Assembly: GCA_030064845.1 (NCBI GenBank) | Contig: JASJEC010000088.1 | Location: 1 to 49,377, forward strand | DNA length: 49,377 nt | Reading direction: 5' to 3' | Source: Kiloniellales bacterium | GTDB lineage: Bacteria; Pseudomonadota; Alphaproteobacteria; Kiloniellales; JAKSDN01 | Translations under genes and position numbers: made by a program | The notes under the pieces: generated by a model | What the model was told of the DNA's origin: nothing | Database searches by the model: none | What the model saw: only the letters and a program-made list of their open reading frames with translations | Shown here: positions 1 through 7,766 of the stretch, piece by piece | Layout of the letters: each line of letters starts with the position of its first letter | How positions within the stretch are numbered: position 1 is the stretch's first letter

Positions 1-416
1 GCCGCGGCGCGGATCAGCGCCGGGCCGCCGATGTCGATGTTCTCGATGCAGGCCTCGCGGCCGGCGCCCGAGTCGAGCGCCTTGCGGAAGGGATAGAGGT
101 TGACCGCGACCAGGTCGATGCCCTGGATCCCGTGCTCTTCCATGGCGGCGACGTGGCCGGGCTCGTCGCGTCGCGCCAGTATGCCGCCGTGGACCTTGGG
201 GTGCAGTGTCTTGACCCGTCCGTCCATGATCTCCGGAAAGCCGGTCACCTCCGAGACCTCGGTGACCGCCACGCCGGCGGCCTGGAGCGCCTTGGCGGAG
301 CCGCCGGTCGAGAGGATCTCGATGCCGAGCGCCTGTAGCCTTCGGCCGAACGCCGAGATGCCGGTCTTGTCGGAAACGGAGATCAGGGCGCGCTTTACGG
401 CGGCGGGCTCGGTCAT
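1..416 (-). CDS. purH: PurH, bifunctional AICAR formyltransferase/IMP cyclohydrolase, N-terminal part
   Basis: Catalyses the last two steps of de novo IMP synthesis in the cytoplasm. Only the first ~138 codons are in the window; the gene continues beyond the left edge. Reading the minus strand from the ATG at 416 gives [19 protein letters not shown], then [38 protein letters not shown] and VAVNLYPF. These are hallmark stretches of the MGS-like IMP cyclohydrolase domain at the PurH N-terminus. In many Alphaproteobacteria purH directly follows a heparinase II/III gene, but here that gene lies more than 7 kb upstream. Identity is certain; the transformylase domain cannot be checked. Confidence 0.96.
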   Translation of the reverse strand, partial: MTEPAAVKRALISVSDKTGISAFGRRLQALGIEILSTGGSAKALQAAGVAVTEVSEVTGFPEIMDGRVKTLHPKVHGGILARRDEPGHVAAMEEHGIQGIDLVAVNLYPFRKALDSGAGREACIENIDIGGPALIRAA

Positions 417-502
417 GGCGGGGCTCCGTTCGGTCTCGGTCAAGGGCCGGGTTTATGCCCCGCCCGCACCAGCGTCAAGCGGGCGCGGCAGCCGCCCGTG
501 CA

Positions 503-1573
503 TCATTTCGAACCGAGCAGGTCTCGTGCCTGCTCTACCAGGCTTTCCATCAGCTCGGCGGCGGGCAGCTCCCGAGCCATCGCGGCCGACTGGCCATAGA
601 GGAGGAACTGAAAGTCGAGATCTTCCCTGGCCACGCTGTGCTCACGCAGAGGGTCGCTGAAGCTGTACATGGTGGGGAAGTCGGGCAGTGGGATCCGCTG
701 CTTTGCCATGGCCTCGATGTAGCGGTTGGACTTCGCCCGGGCAGAGCGACCGGAAAAAGCCCTGGTTTGCCTGGTGTCCTGGTCGGTAGCGCGGCGCAGG
801 ACGGCCCGGTGCATGTCGCTGACTTGAGCTTCGGGACAGGCGAGAAAGGCCGTCCCCATCTGGACCCCGCTGGCGCCCAGGGCGAAGGCCGCGGCGATCC
901 CTCGTGCGTCGGCGATACCGCCGGCCGCGACTACCGGGACATCGACCGCATCGACCACTTGCGGGACCAGGGCCAGGGTCCCGACGCCCGCGTCCTCGAA
1001 GGCGGCATCGAAGCTGCCCTGATGCCCGCCGGCTTCCCAGCCCTGGGCGATGATCGCATCGGCCCCGCCGGCCATCAGCAACCTGGCTTCGGAAACGTTG
1101 GTCGCGGAGGACAAGACGCGGCAGCCGGCCTCTTTCAACGCGCGCACCATTTCCAGCGCCGGGAGCCCGAAATGAAAGCTCGCGACGGCCGGCTTTACCT
1201 CCAGCACCAGGGCGAGCGTCTCTGCGTTGAAGGGGTGGAACGATGACTCGCCGGCCGAGGGCGCCGTGCCGAGGCCCAACTCGTCGTAGAACGGCGACAC
1301 GAGGGCATGGGCTTGCGCATCGGCTTCTGGGTTCACCCTGGCCGGCGCGTGCGCGAAGAAGTTCAGGTTGAACGACCGGTTGGTCAGGGCGCGAAGCGCG
1401 TTGGACGCGGCCTTGATGTCGTCGAGGGACATGGATCCGCAGCCGAGCGACCCGAGGCCTCCGGCATTGCTGACGGCGGCCGCCAGGGCCGGCGTCGAGG
1501 AGCCCGCCATAGGCGCCTGAATGATCGGATGCTCGATGTCGAGCAGAGCGGTGAGATCGCTTCGCGGCCACAT
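503..1573 (-). CDS. Nitronate monooxygenase (2-nitropropane dioxygenase family)
   Basis: FMN-dependent TIM-barrel enzyme expected to oxidise alkyl nitronates such as propionate-3-nitronate. The 356-aa product shows family motifs: HPIIQAPMAG at residues ~15-24, SNAGGLGSLG at ~35-44, a central VSFHFG-like strand (here VASFHFGLP), AQGWEAGGHQG (His of the nitronate-binding loop), VVAAGGIADARGIAAAFALGASGVQMGTAF split across the FMN phosphate loops, and a C-terminal YGQSA stretch. The ATG at 1573 has GGGAAGG just upstream. It is 86 bp from purH on the same strand, with a 340-bp gap behind it. The family assignment is firm; the physiological substrate is not known. Some relatives are enoyl-reductase-like flavoproteins. 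Confidence 0.9.
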   Translation of the reverse strand: MWPRSDLTALLDIEHPIIQAPMAGSSTPALAAAVSNAGGLGSLGCGSMSLDDIKAASNALRALTNRSFNLNFFAHAPARVNPEADAQAHALVSPFYDELGLGTAPSAGESSFHPFNAETLALVLEVKPAVASFHFGLPALEMVRALKEAGCRVLSSATNVSEARLLMAGGADAIIAQGWEAGGHQGSFDAAFEDAGVGTLALVPQVVDAVDVPVVAAGGIADARGIAAAFALGASGVQMGTAFLACPEAQVSDMHRAVLRRATDQDTRQTRAFSGRSARAKSNRYIEAMAKQRIPLPDFPTMYSFSDPLREHSVAREDLDFQFLLYGQSAAMARELPAAELMESLVEQARDLLGSK

Positions 1574-1912
1574 CCCGGAGACCTTCCCGGCGGCATCCTA
1601 ACGGGAGGGCGCGCGGCTGTCATCGGAGGTCCTGGCTGCGCTCCGATCGGGCAGCGCAAAGGGCAGCAGAAGCATCAAGGACGCAGCGCCCGCAACTATT
1701 TCAAGAAGTCTAGAAGCCAATAAACCTATTGATTGTGTGATTTCCCACAAGCCCCGGTCGCAGGCTCTGCTCTTATCCAGGGATATTCAAGAAGGGTTTC
1801 CCGGTCGACTTTCGATCCTCTTTCCGCGTCGGCGACGCGGTCCTTATCGAGCAGCGAAGCCAAGGGTCCCCGATTTTTTGACGAGAGGCCTGGACCAAAA
1901 GGAGAAACTCAC
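1574..1912. other. 339-bp intergenic region between divergent genes
   Basis: It separates the nitronate monooxygenase gene (leftward) from the 562-aa unknown gene (rightward), so it should hold both promoters. The part around 1690-1760 is AT-richer than its surroundings. No tRNA, palindromic repeat or convincing protein was seen. An in-frame extension of the downstream gene to 1733 is open but lacks a ribosome binding site and protein-like composition. Confidence 0.6.
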
Positions 1913-3601
1913 ATGCCTATTTCTGACGAGATCATCCGCGACCTGGGGATCAATCGGTACTACGAAGGAGTACTCAAAGAGGCCCTGACCCCGATCCGCC
2001 TGACCACCCGGGTGGATATTCTGGTTGTGGTCGACACCCAGATCGATACCCAACCCGGGATCGGCTTCGGCATCGGCACGGTGATCGAGCTGATTCGCAG
2101 CGCCAAGGTCGGCTGCATGCGATTCAACGTCGACATTGCCGAGCGCTCGGGCGGTTCGCCCAATGTTGTCGCCTCTCCGGCCCCATTCGCGCCGAGATAC
2201 ACGGGTTTCCGTTTCGACATGACCGACGACGGTGCCGACGTGATCGATCGCTACGAGCAGATCTGGTGTTTCGGCTTCGAACCGGGCAACGACGGCGGAC
2301 CGGACAGCAACATTGAACAACCCTCGGCCTTTCCCGCGACCGACTCCGAGCTGGCCAAGCTGGCAAGCTGGATGAAGCTTCGCAAGGGTGGGCTCTTCGC
2401 GACCGGCGATCACGACTACCTGGGCGCCTCCATGTGCCACAGGATGCCGCGGATCGGTACGATGCGGCTCTGGACCAACGCCGATGGCGTGCCTCCGATC
2501 GGCACGCCGGATCGTATCGACACGCTCCGGCCGCCGTCACCGGCCTTCGAGCCGGGTAACCCGGGCGGCCCCGCGCCGATGGCGAACAATCCGCAACAGG
2601 GGGATTTGACACCCCAGCCGATCGAATGGGTGCCCTGGAGCCGGGTTCGCACTTCTTTCTTTATCGAGAAGGTGCGGCCCCATCCCGTGCTGTGCCATCC
2701 CCGGCTCGGGCCGATCGACGTCATGCCGGACCACGCCCATGAGGGCCTCTGCCGCGACACCGGGACCGTGCCCCTGGGCGGCAGCTACGACTTCGACGGC
2801 GCCGGTGATCAGCCGGAGTATCCGAACGCGACAGGCGGCGGTCCGCGCCCCGAGCCGACGGTGATCGCCTACGGCAGCACCCTTGGCGATCCACCCTACA
2901 ACTTCGCCAAGGGTTCCCAGCCGGCGCGTCCGCGATTTCCGATGATCAGCGTCTATGACGGTCACGCAGCGGGAGTGGGCCGCGTTGCGACCGATTCGAC
3001 CTGGCACCATTGGATGGATGTCAACATCGGCCAGATCAAGGAAGCCGGCGGCACCGACTGGGACAAGATCAGCTGCTACTTCACCAACCTGGCGGTCTGG
3101 CTGAGCCCGCCGGGCTACACGACGCGCTGTCTTTCGCTGCACGTCTTGGCCTGCCACTTCCACTGGGTCGGCTTTCAGGAGTTTTCGCCCAAGCTTAAAC
3201 CGGCCATTCTGGGCCGGGCGCTACGCGAGAACCTTCTGCAGACCTACGGGCCCTGCTGGGTCACCCAGTTCGTTCACGATTTCCTGGATTACTTCGACAT
3301 CCGGGTGCTTCGTGAGATCGAATTCCCGCCGACCGGTCCGGATGGGCCGGACCCCTGTCTCAGCTGTCCGCCGCTCGAGACGGTAGAGGATGTCATCCTC
3401 GGCGGCCTGGTCCAGCAAAGCTTCGAAATGGCGCAGAAGATGCACCGCGCCGCCGCCGCGCGGAAACCCGCTGGCATCCAGATCGAAGCACTGGAAAAGC
3501 TGCTCGCGCCCGGCGTGGCGCCGGCTCTGGCCAGCTTCGGCAAGGAATGGCAGGAGGACATGAAGCGCGGCGAAAAGGTGATGAGTCGCTTCTTCGCCTG
3601 A
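1913..3601 (+). CDS. Unrecognised 562-aa protein with GATase-like N-terminal pattern
   Basis: Not confidently recognised. The start is ATG 1913 because AGGAG lies 8 nt before it; the frame is open back to 1733. There is no signal peptide or membrane segment. Residues ~34-60 (VDILVVVDTQIDTQPG) and ~115-175 (IWCFGFEPGN, ELAKLASWMKLRKGG, LFATGDHDYLG) alternate predicted strands and helices like a class-I glutamine-amidotransferase or ThuA-type Rossmann fold, but no nucleophilic Cys elbow is visible. A W-H-H-W motif occurs at residues 364-367. Mid-regions are Pro/Gly-rich and the C-terminus (~480-562) is helical. It stands alone, convergent with the next gene. The fold idea is inference from pattern only; function unknown. 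Confidence 0.8.
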   Translation: MPISDEIIRDLGINRYYEGVLKEALTPIRLTTRVDILVVVDTQIDTQPGIGFGIGTVIELIRSAKVGCMRFNVDIAERSGGSPNVVASPAPFAPRYTGFRFDMTDDGADVIDRYEQIWCFGFEPGNDGGPDSNIEQPSAFPATDSELAKLASWMKLRKGGLFATGDHDYLGASMCHRMPRIGTMRLWTNADGVPPIGTPDRIDTLRPPSPAFEPGNPGGPAPMANNPQQGDLTPQPIEWVPWSRVRTSFFIEKVRPHPVLCHPRLGPIDVMPDHAHEGLCRDTGTVPLGGSYDFDGAGDQPEYPNATGGGPRPEPTVIAYGSTLGDPPYNFAKGSQPARPRFPMISVYDGHAAGVGRVATDSTWHHWMDVNIGQIKEAGGTDWDKISCYFTNLAVWLSPPGYTTRCLSLHVLACHFHWVGFQEFSPKLKPAILGRALRENLLQTYGPCWVTQFVHDFLDYFDIRVLREIEFPPTGPDGPDPCLSCPPLETVEDVILGGLVQQSFEMAQKMHRAAAARKPAGIQIEALEKLLAPGVAPALASFGKEWQEDMKRGEKVMSRFFA

Positions 3602-3631
3602 ACCGCACCGAGCAGATGGGCCCTGGCGGGG

Positions 3632-3646
3632 GCCACGCCCGGTGGC
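3632..3646. terminator. Possible bidirectional terminator hairpin
   Basis: GCCAC/GTGGC stem with a 5-nt loop in the 62-bp gap between two convergent genes (ending at 3601 and 3664). The stem is short and has no clear T-tract, so the call rests mainly on position. Confidence 0.3.
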
Positions 3647-3663
3647 TCCCGCCCGCGCTTCTC

Positions 3664-4494
3664 TCAGGTTTCCAGCGCCGTGCAGCGGATCAAGAGCCGA
3701 CGCTCGCCGGCGAAGTCGTTGATCGGGTAGTGCAGGGTGAAGCGGTTGTCCCACATCACCACCTCGCCGCCGCGCCAGCGCAGGCGGCAGGTGAACTCCG
3801 GCCGGCTCATGTGGCGGTCGAGGAAATCGATAAGCGGCCGGCTCTCCTCTTCGGTCATGCCGGTGAAGCGGGTCGCAAACATGCGGTTGAGGTAGATTCC
3901 CTCGGCGCCGGTCTCGGGATGGCGGCGGACCACGGGGTGGACCGCGGTCTCGGTCGGATGGTCGGGCCGTCCCGGGCCGTCGTAGCTGTGCACCGCCTCC
4001 AGGCCGCGCAGCAGGTCACGCATGCCGGGGCTCAGGGCCTCGAAGGCGGCGATCGTGCTGGCGAAGCCCGTGTCGCCGCCGACCGGCGGAATGATCAGCG
4101 CGTGCAGCACCGAGACATACCCCGCCGGCTTGCGGAAGGTGACGTCGGCGTGCCAGTCGCTGCCGCCGAAGAGCCGGGTGCCGTTCGGCTCCTTCCGCAT
4201 CTCCAGCACCTCCGGCACGCCCTCGGCCCGGATCACGCCCTCGTCGTCGTGGTGGTGGAACGGCGGGCCGAAGAGCGCGGTGAAATCGCGCAGGGCAGCC
4301 GGCGTCAGCTCCTGTCCTGGGATCACCAGCACGAGGTGGCGGGCGAGCCCGTCCCTCACCGCCGCCAGTGTCTTCGGATCCGGCGACCCGCTCAGGGTGA
4401 TCCCGCGCAGCACCGCGCCGAGGTGCGGGGTGATCGGCTCGACCGTCAGCCCGGTCGTCCCCTCTTCGCGGGCAGCAGTGGGTTTACCGTTCAT
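3664..4494 (-). CDS. TauD/TfdA-family Fe(II)/2-oxoglutarate dioxygenase
   Basis: Non-haem iron enzyme that couples 2-oxoglutarate decarboxylation to hydroxylation of a substrate, in this family often a sulfonate, phenoxyacetate or similar small acid. The 276-aa product shows the iron motif H-x-D in GGSDWHADVTF, the distal His in FTLHYPIND and the 2-oxoglutarate-binding Arg in RRLLIRCTAL. The sequence opens with TVEPITPHLGAVLRGI, the usual TauD N-terminus. ATG 4494 was chosen because the family similarity begins there and GAGGAAAA lies upstream; the frame runs open to 4566. It is convergent with the 562-aa gene and 92 bp from the divergent TraB-like gene. A second TauD-like enzyme lies at 6566. 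Substrate unknown. Confidence 0.88.
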   Translation of the reverse strand: MNGKPTAAREEGTTGLTVEPITPHLGAVLRGITLSGSPDPKTLAAVRDGLARHLVLVIPGQELTPAALRDFTALFGPPFHHHDDEGVIRAEGVPEVLEMRKEPNGTRLFGGSDWHADVTFRKPAGYVSVLHALIIPPVGGDTGFASTIAAFEALSPGMRDLLRGLEAVHSYDGPGRPDHPTETAVHPVVRRHPETGAEGIYLNRMFATRFTGMTEEESRPLIDFLDRHMSRPEFTCRLRWRGGEVVMWDNRFTLHYPINDFAGERRLLIRCTALET

Positions 4495-4586
4495 TGCCCA
4501 GGTTTTCCTCTGACCGATAACCAAGACTAAAGCACTCGGCCGCACGATCCAGCGTGACGCGGGCAATCCGGGAACGAGCCTGTTCG

Positions 4587-5282
4587 ATGCAGATCATCGA
4601 ATCCACCCCGTTCGGCGTGCGCAGCGCCGTGATGCGGCTCGAGGCAGAGGAGCGGAGCCCCGCCTTCCTGCTGTTTCCCATGATCCACATCGCCGAGCCG
4701 GCGTTCTACGAGGATGTGTCCCGCCGCCTCGAGGCCTGCGACGTGGTCCTGCTCGAAGGGGTCAAATCCCGGACCTCAGCCTTGGTGACCCGCTGGTATC
4801 GCGCGGCCGAACAATCTGAGCGCCTGGGCCTGGTCACCCAGCACAGCATGAAGCTGGACCATCTCGGGGCGCGCAAGGTCCATGCCGACGTCGGCGGCGC
4901 AGAATTCGAGCGGCGCTGGTGGCGGATCGGGAACTGGATACCCTACGCCCTGGCGCTGGCTGGGCCCCTGGTCGGCGTCTACATGCGATACCTGGCGACC
5001 CGCGAGCAGATCGCCCGGCATCTGACCCTCAACCTGCGCAGGTCGCGTGACGACATCCTGAGGAGCGACGACCTGCGCGAGATGGATGCGGTTCTGCTCG
5101 ACTGGCGTGACCGGCGGCTGATCGAGGTGATCGAGCAGGAGCGCGGCGACCCCGACAACGCCAGGCGGACCATCGCCGTCGTCTACGGGGCGAAGCACAT
5201 GCCCGCGGTCATTCGCCATCTGATCGGCGACGGCGGCTACCAGGTAGCCGACTCCGAGTGGGTGACGGTTTTCGATCTCTGA
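4587..5282 (+). CDS. TraB/GumN-like domain protein
   Basis: The 231-aa product resembles the TraB/PrgY/GumN superfamily, thought to be Tiki-like metallopeptidases. Visible are FPMIHIAEP near the N-terminus (position of the usual GxxH motif, with Pro in place of Gly), VVLLEGVKSR (conserved Glu) and a C-terminal VVYGAKHMPAV (second GxxH). A hydrophobic stretch WIPYALALAGPLVGVYM at ~residues 114-130 could be one membrane segment or a buried helix. ATG 4587 is preferred over an open GTG at 4554 because GGGAACGAG sits upstream. It lies 118 bp before the sugar dehydrogenase gene on the same strand. The family call is moderately sure; activity is not established. Confidence 0.7.
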   Translation: MQIIESTPFGVRSAVMRLEAEERSPAFLLFPMIHIAEPAFYEDVSRRLEACDVVLLEGVKSRTSALVTRWYRAAEQSERLGLVTQHSMKLDHLGARKVHADVGGAEFERRWWRIGNWIPYALALAGPLVGVYMRYLATREQIARHLTLNLRRSRDDILRSDDLREMDAVLLDWRDRRLIEVIEQERGDPDNARRTIAVVYGAKHMPAVIRHLIGDGGYQVADSEWVTVFDL

Positions 5283-5400
5283 CCGACGACAAGGGGATCG
5301 CATGGCCCGCGATCGCCGGCCCCGCACCTCTTGCTTTCGACCCCTCGCCTAGCCAAATCCCCGGCAGCGTCCACTGCAAGCGCCGAAAGGGAGTCCGCCG

Positions 5401-6534
5401 ATGCGCAACCACGCCCGTCTTCCCGCCGTTCTCGTCGCCGCCGCGCTCATGGCCGGCTGCGCGCCGCGCGTCAGCGCCGAGGACTTCGAGGTGACCGGCA
5501 GCGCCGGCTCGGTCCTCCGGGCGTCCAGCGTCGCCGAGTTCGAAGAGCCCTGGGCCATGACCTTCCTGCCCGACGGGACGCTGCTGGTCACGACCAAGCC
5601 CGGCACGCTCTTCCACGTCACCCAGGACGGCGGCAAGACCGAGGTCCAGGGCCTCTGGGAGGTCGCCTACGGCGGCCAGGGCGGGCTCGGCGACGTCGTG
5701 CTGCATCCGGACTTCACGGAGAATAGCCTGGTCTACATCTCCAACGCCGAGGCGCAGGGCTGGGACCGGGGCGCCCTGGTCTCGCGCGCCCGGCTCGACC
5801 GCTCGGGCGCCACGCCGCGCCTGGTATCGGTCGAGCGCATCTGGACCCAGGAGCCCAAGGTCTCGGGCCGCGGCCACTACGGGCACCGCATCGCCTTCGA
5901 CCCCGACGGCATGCTCTACATCACCGCGGGCGACCGCCAGAAGCTGGATCCGGCGCAGGACTTCGGGCAGGCGCTCGGCAAGGTCATCCGGCTCAACGAC
6001 GACGGCAGCGTGCCGCCGGACAACCCCTGGCAGGACAAGGGCGAGCGCGCCAAGACCTTTTGGTCCATGGGTCACCGCAACCCGCTCGGCCTCGCCTTTG
6101 ACGGCCAGGGTCGGCTCTGGGCCCACGAGATGGGCCCGCGCCACGGCGACGAGCTGAACCTGATCGTCAAGGGCGCGAACTACGGCTGGCCCGAGGTCTC
6201 CTACGGCAAGCACTATTCCGGCTGGCCGATCCCCGACCATCCCGAGCGCCCCGAGTTCGAAGAGCCCAAGGCCTACTGGGTGCCGGCCATCTCGCCCGCC
6301 GGCCTGGTCATCTACGACGGCGACCTCTTCCCCGAGTGGCGCGGCAACGCTTTCATCGGCGGGCTCTCGTCCCAGGCCCTGGTGCGGGTCGAGATCACCG
6401 GCGACAGCGCGCGCGAGGCCGAGCGCTTCGAGTGGGACAGCCGGGTGCGCGAGGTCGAGCAGGGCCCCGACGGCGCGCTCTGGGTGCTCGAGGACTCTGA
6501 CGGCCGCCTCTTGAAGCTGACGCCCAAGAACTGA
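5401..6534 (+). CDS. PQQ-dependent aldose sugar dehydrogenase-like lipoprotein
   Basis: Six-bladed propeller of the soluble glucose dehydrogenase/YliI (Asd) family, expected to oxidise aldoses with PQQ in the periplasm. The 377-aa product begins with a lipoprotein signal (LMAGC, lipidated Cys ~20). The mature part has [11 protein letters not shown] at the propeller start, [26 protein letters not shown] and [14 protein letters not shown], all typical of the family. GGGAG lies ~8 nt before ATG 5401. The next gene starts 31 bp downstream with its own strong ribosome binding site, so the two may be cotranscribed. No PQQ biosynthesis genes are in the window. Confidence 0.87.
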   Translation: MRNHARLPAVLVAAALMAGCAPRVSAEDFEVTGSAGSVLRASSVAEFEEPWAMTFLPDGTLLVTTKPGTLFHVTQDGGKTEVQGLWEVAYGGQGGLGDVVLHPDFTENSLVYISNAEAQGWDRGALVSRARLDRSGATPRLVSVERIWTQEPKVSGRGHYGHRIAFDPDGMLYITAGDRQKLDPAQDFGQALGKVIRLNDDGSVPPDNPWQDKGERAKTFWSMGHRNPLGLAFDGQGRLWAHEMGPRHGDELNLIVKGANYGWPEVSYGKHYSGWPIPDHPERPEFEEPKAYWVPAISPAGLVIYDGDLFPEWRGNAFIGGLSSQALVRVEITGDSAREAERFEWDSRVREVEQGPDGALWVLEDSDGRLLKLTPKN

Positions 6535-6565
6535 GAAGATCGCTCCCCGACGAGGGGGGTTCACG

Positions 6566-7567
6566 GTGCTCACGCTTCAGCCGCTTCCCAGCGCGACCTT
6601 CGGCGCGCTGGCCCGATTCGAGGGCGTAACGGATGCCCACGCCCTGGTCGACGCGGCGGAGGCCGAGCCCGAAGCGCTCCCTGAGGCCCTCCTGCAGGCG
6701 AGCGGCCTGCTGGTTCTCACCGGCCTCGGCGGGATCGGCCGCGCGCCGGAGCTCCTGCCGCGGCTCAGCCGCCTCTTCGGTCCCGAGGTCGAAGACTACC
6801 GCCGGACCCTGACCGACCGGAATAACATTCACCCCCAGGTGCCGGAGATCTATGTCGTCTCCAACATGCCGCCCTCGACCCTGCCGCCGCCGCCGCGGCC
6901 CGATCCGCCGCTGACCGCCGAGGGCGGGCTGCCGGTCCAGTTTCCCCACCGGCGCGGCTGGCACACGGACCAGAGCTTCCGCCGCCCGCCACCGGACATC
7001 TCGCTGTTCTACGGCGAGACGCCGGCGCCCCGGGGTCAGGGCCAGACGCTCTTCGCCGACGGCACGGCCGCCTACGCCGCCCTGCCGCAAGATCTCAAGG
7101 CGGCGATCCGGGATCTCGAAGGCCTCCATGTCATGCCGGGCAAGGGCCGCTCGGAGTACGCGGCGCGGGCCGGCGAGCCCATGCCGGCGCTGCCGCGCCA
7201 CGAGCGCCCCCAGCGCCAGCCCGTGGTGCGGCGCCATCCGGTCAGCGGCAGGCCCGCGCTCTACCTCTGCGAGGCGGGGCAGATGGACTGGTACGAAGGC
7301 CCCTTCGCCGGCATGGCGCCCGGCATCGACGGCGAGGCCGCAACCCTGCTCTACCGGCTCATGACCCACTTCACCCAGCCGGCCTTCACCTACGTCCACG
7401 AGTGGACCGAGGGGGACCTCTTGATCTACGACAACCGCTGCCTGATCCACTCGGCGACCTGGTACGACGCCGAGCGGGTCCGGCGGCGCATGTGGCGCAC
7501 CACCGTGCGCGGCAATCCGGGCTCCGAGTACGCCGGCGAGGCGCGCAGCTGGATCCCCGCCGGCTAA
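6566..7567 (+). CDS. TauD/TfdA-family dioxygenase (second, divergent copy)
   Basis: A 333-aa Fe(II)/2-oxoglutarate dioxygenase-like protein. Iron ligands are in RRGWHTDQSFRR (H-x-D) and CLIHSATWYD (distal His); the Arg cluster RVRRRMWRTTVRG follows at the C-terminus. A Pro-rich insert (residues ~105-125) precedes the H-x-D motif, making it longer than a typical TauD (~280 aa). The start is GTG 6566, supported by GAGGGGGG at 6552-6559. It is not a recent duplicate of the 3664 gene; similarity is limited to motifs. A CTAG-bounded palindromic element begins 4 bp after its stop. Substrate unknown. Confidence 0.85.
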   Translation: MLTLQPLPSATFGALARFEGVTDAHALVDAAEAEPEALPEALLQASGLLVLTGLGGIGRAPELLPRLSRLFGPEVEDYRRTLTDRNNIHPQVPEIYVVSNMPPSTLPPPPRPDPPLTAEGGLPVQFPHRRGWHTDQSFRRPPPDISLFYGETPAPRGQGQTLFADGTAAYAALPQDLKAAIRDLEGLHVMPGKGRSEYAARAGEPMPALPRHERPQRQPVVRRHPVSGRPALYLCEAGQMDWYEGPFAGMAPGIDGEAATLLYRLMTHFTQPAFTYVHEWTEGDLLIYDNRCLIHSATWYDAERVRRRMWRTTVRGNPGSEYAGEARSWIPAG

Positions 7568-7570
7568 CCC

Positions 7571-7713
7571 CTAGAGCGGATCATGTTTTGACGGAAACGC
7601 TTTGCGGTTCCAGCGAAGACATGTGAATCCGCTCGATATCAAGTTGTTAGAGCAGATTCACCGGGTTTGTCGGATCGCCTCTGGCGATTCCGTCAAAACC
7701 GGATCTGCTCTAG
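7571..7713. repeat. CTAG-bounded double palindromic element, copy 1
   Basis: Two successive imperfect palindromes, 7574-7634 (ends GAGCGGAT / AATCCGCTC) and 7650-7710 (ends GAGCAGAT / ATCTGCTC), joined by the spacer GATATCAAGTTGTTA and bounded by CTAG at both ends. The same architecture recurs at 30274-30413 and partly at 15045, 18326 and 21066. The element sits exactly between the inserted gene block and the conserved heparinase gene. Confidence 0.85.
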
Positions 7714-7766
7714 GAGTCAGGGAAGATAGGGCGGCGCTTGAAGGCCACTTGTCGCACGACGCGGCC

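Noticed and set aside
1733..1912. N-terminal extension of the 562-aa protein to position 1733
   Set aside because: The extension lacks a ribosome binding site and looks non-coding, while AGGAG sits at proper distance before ATG 1913.
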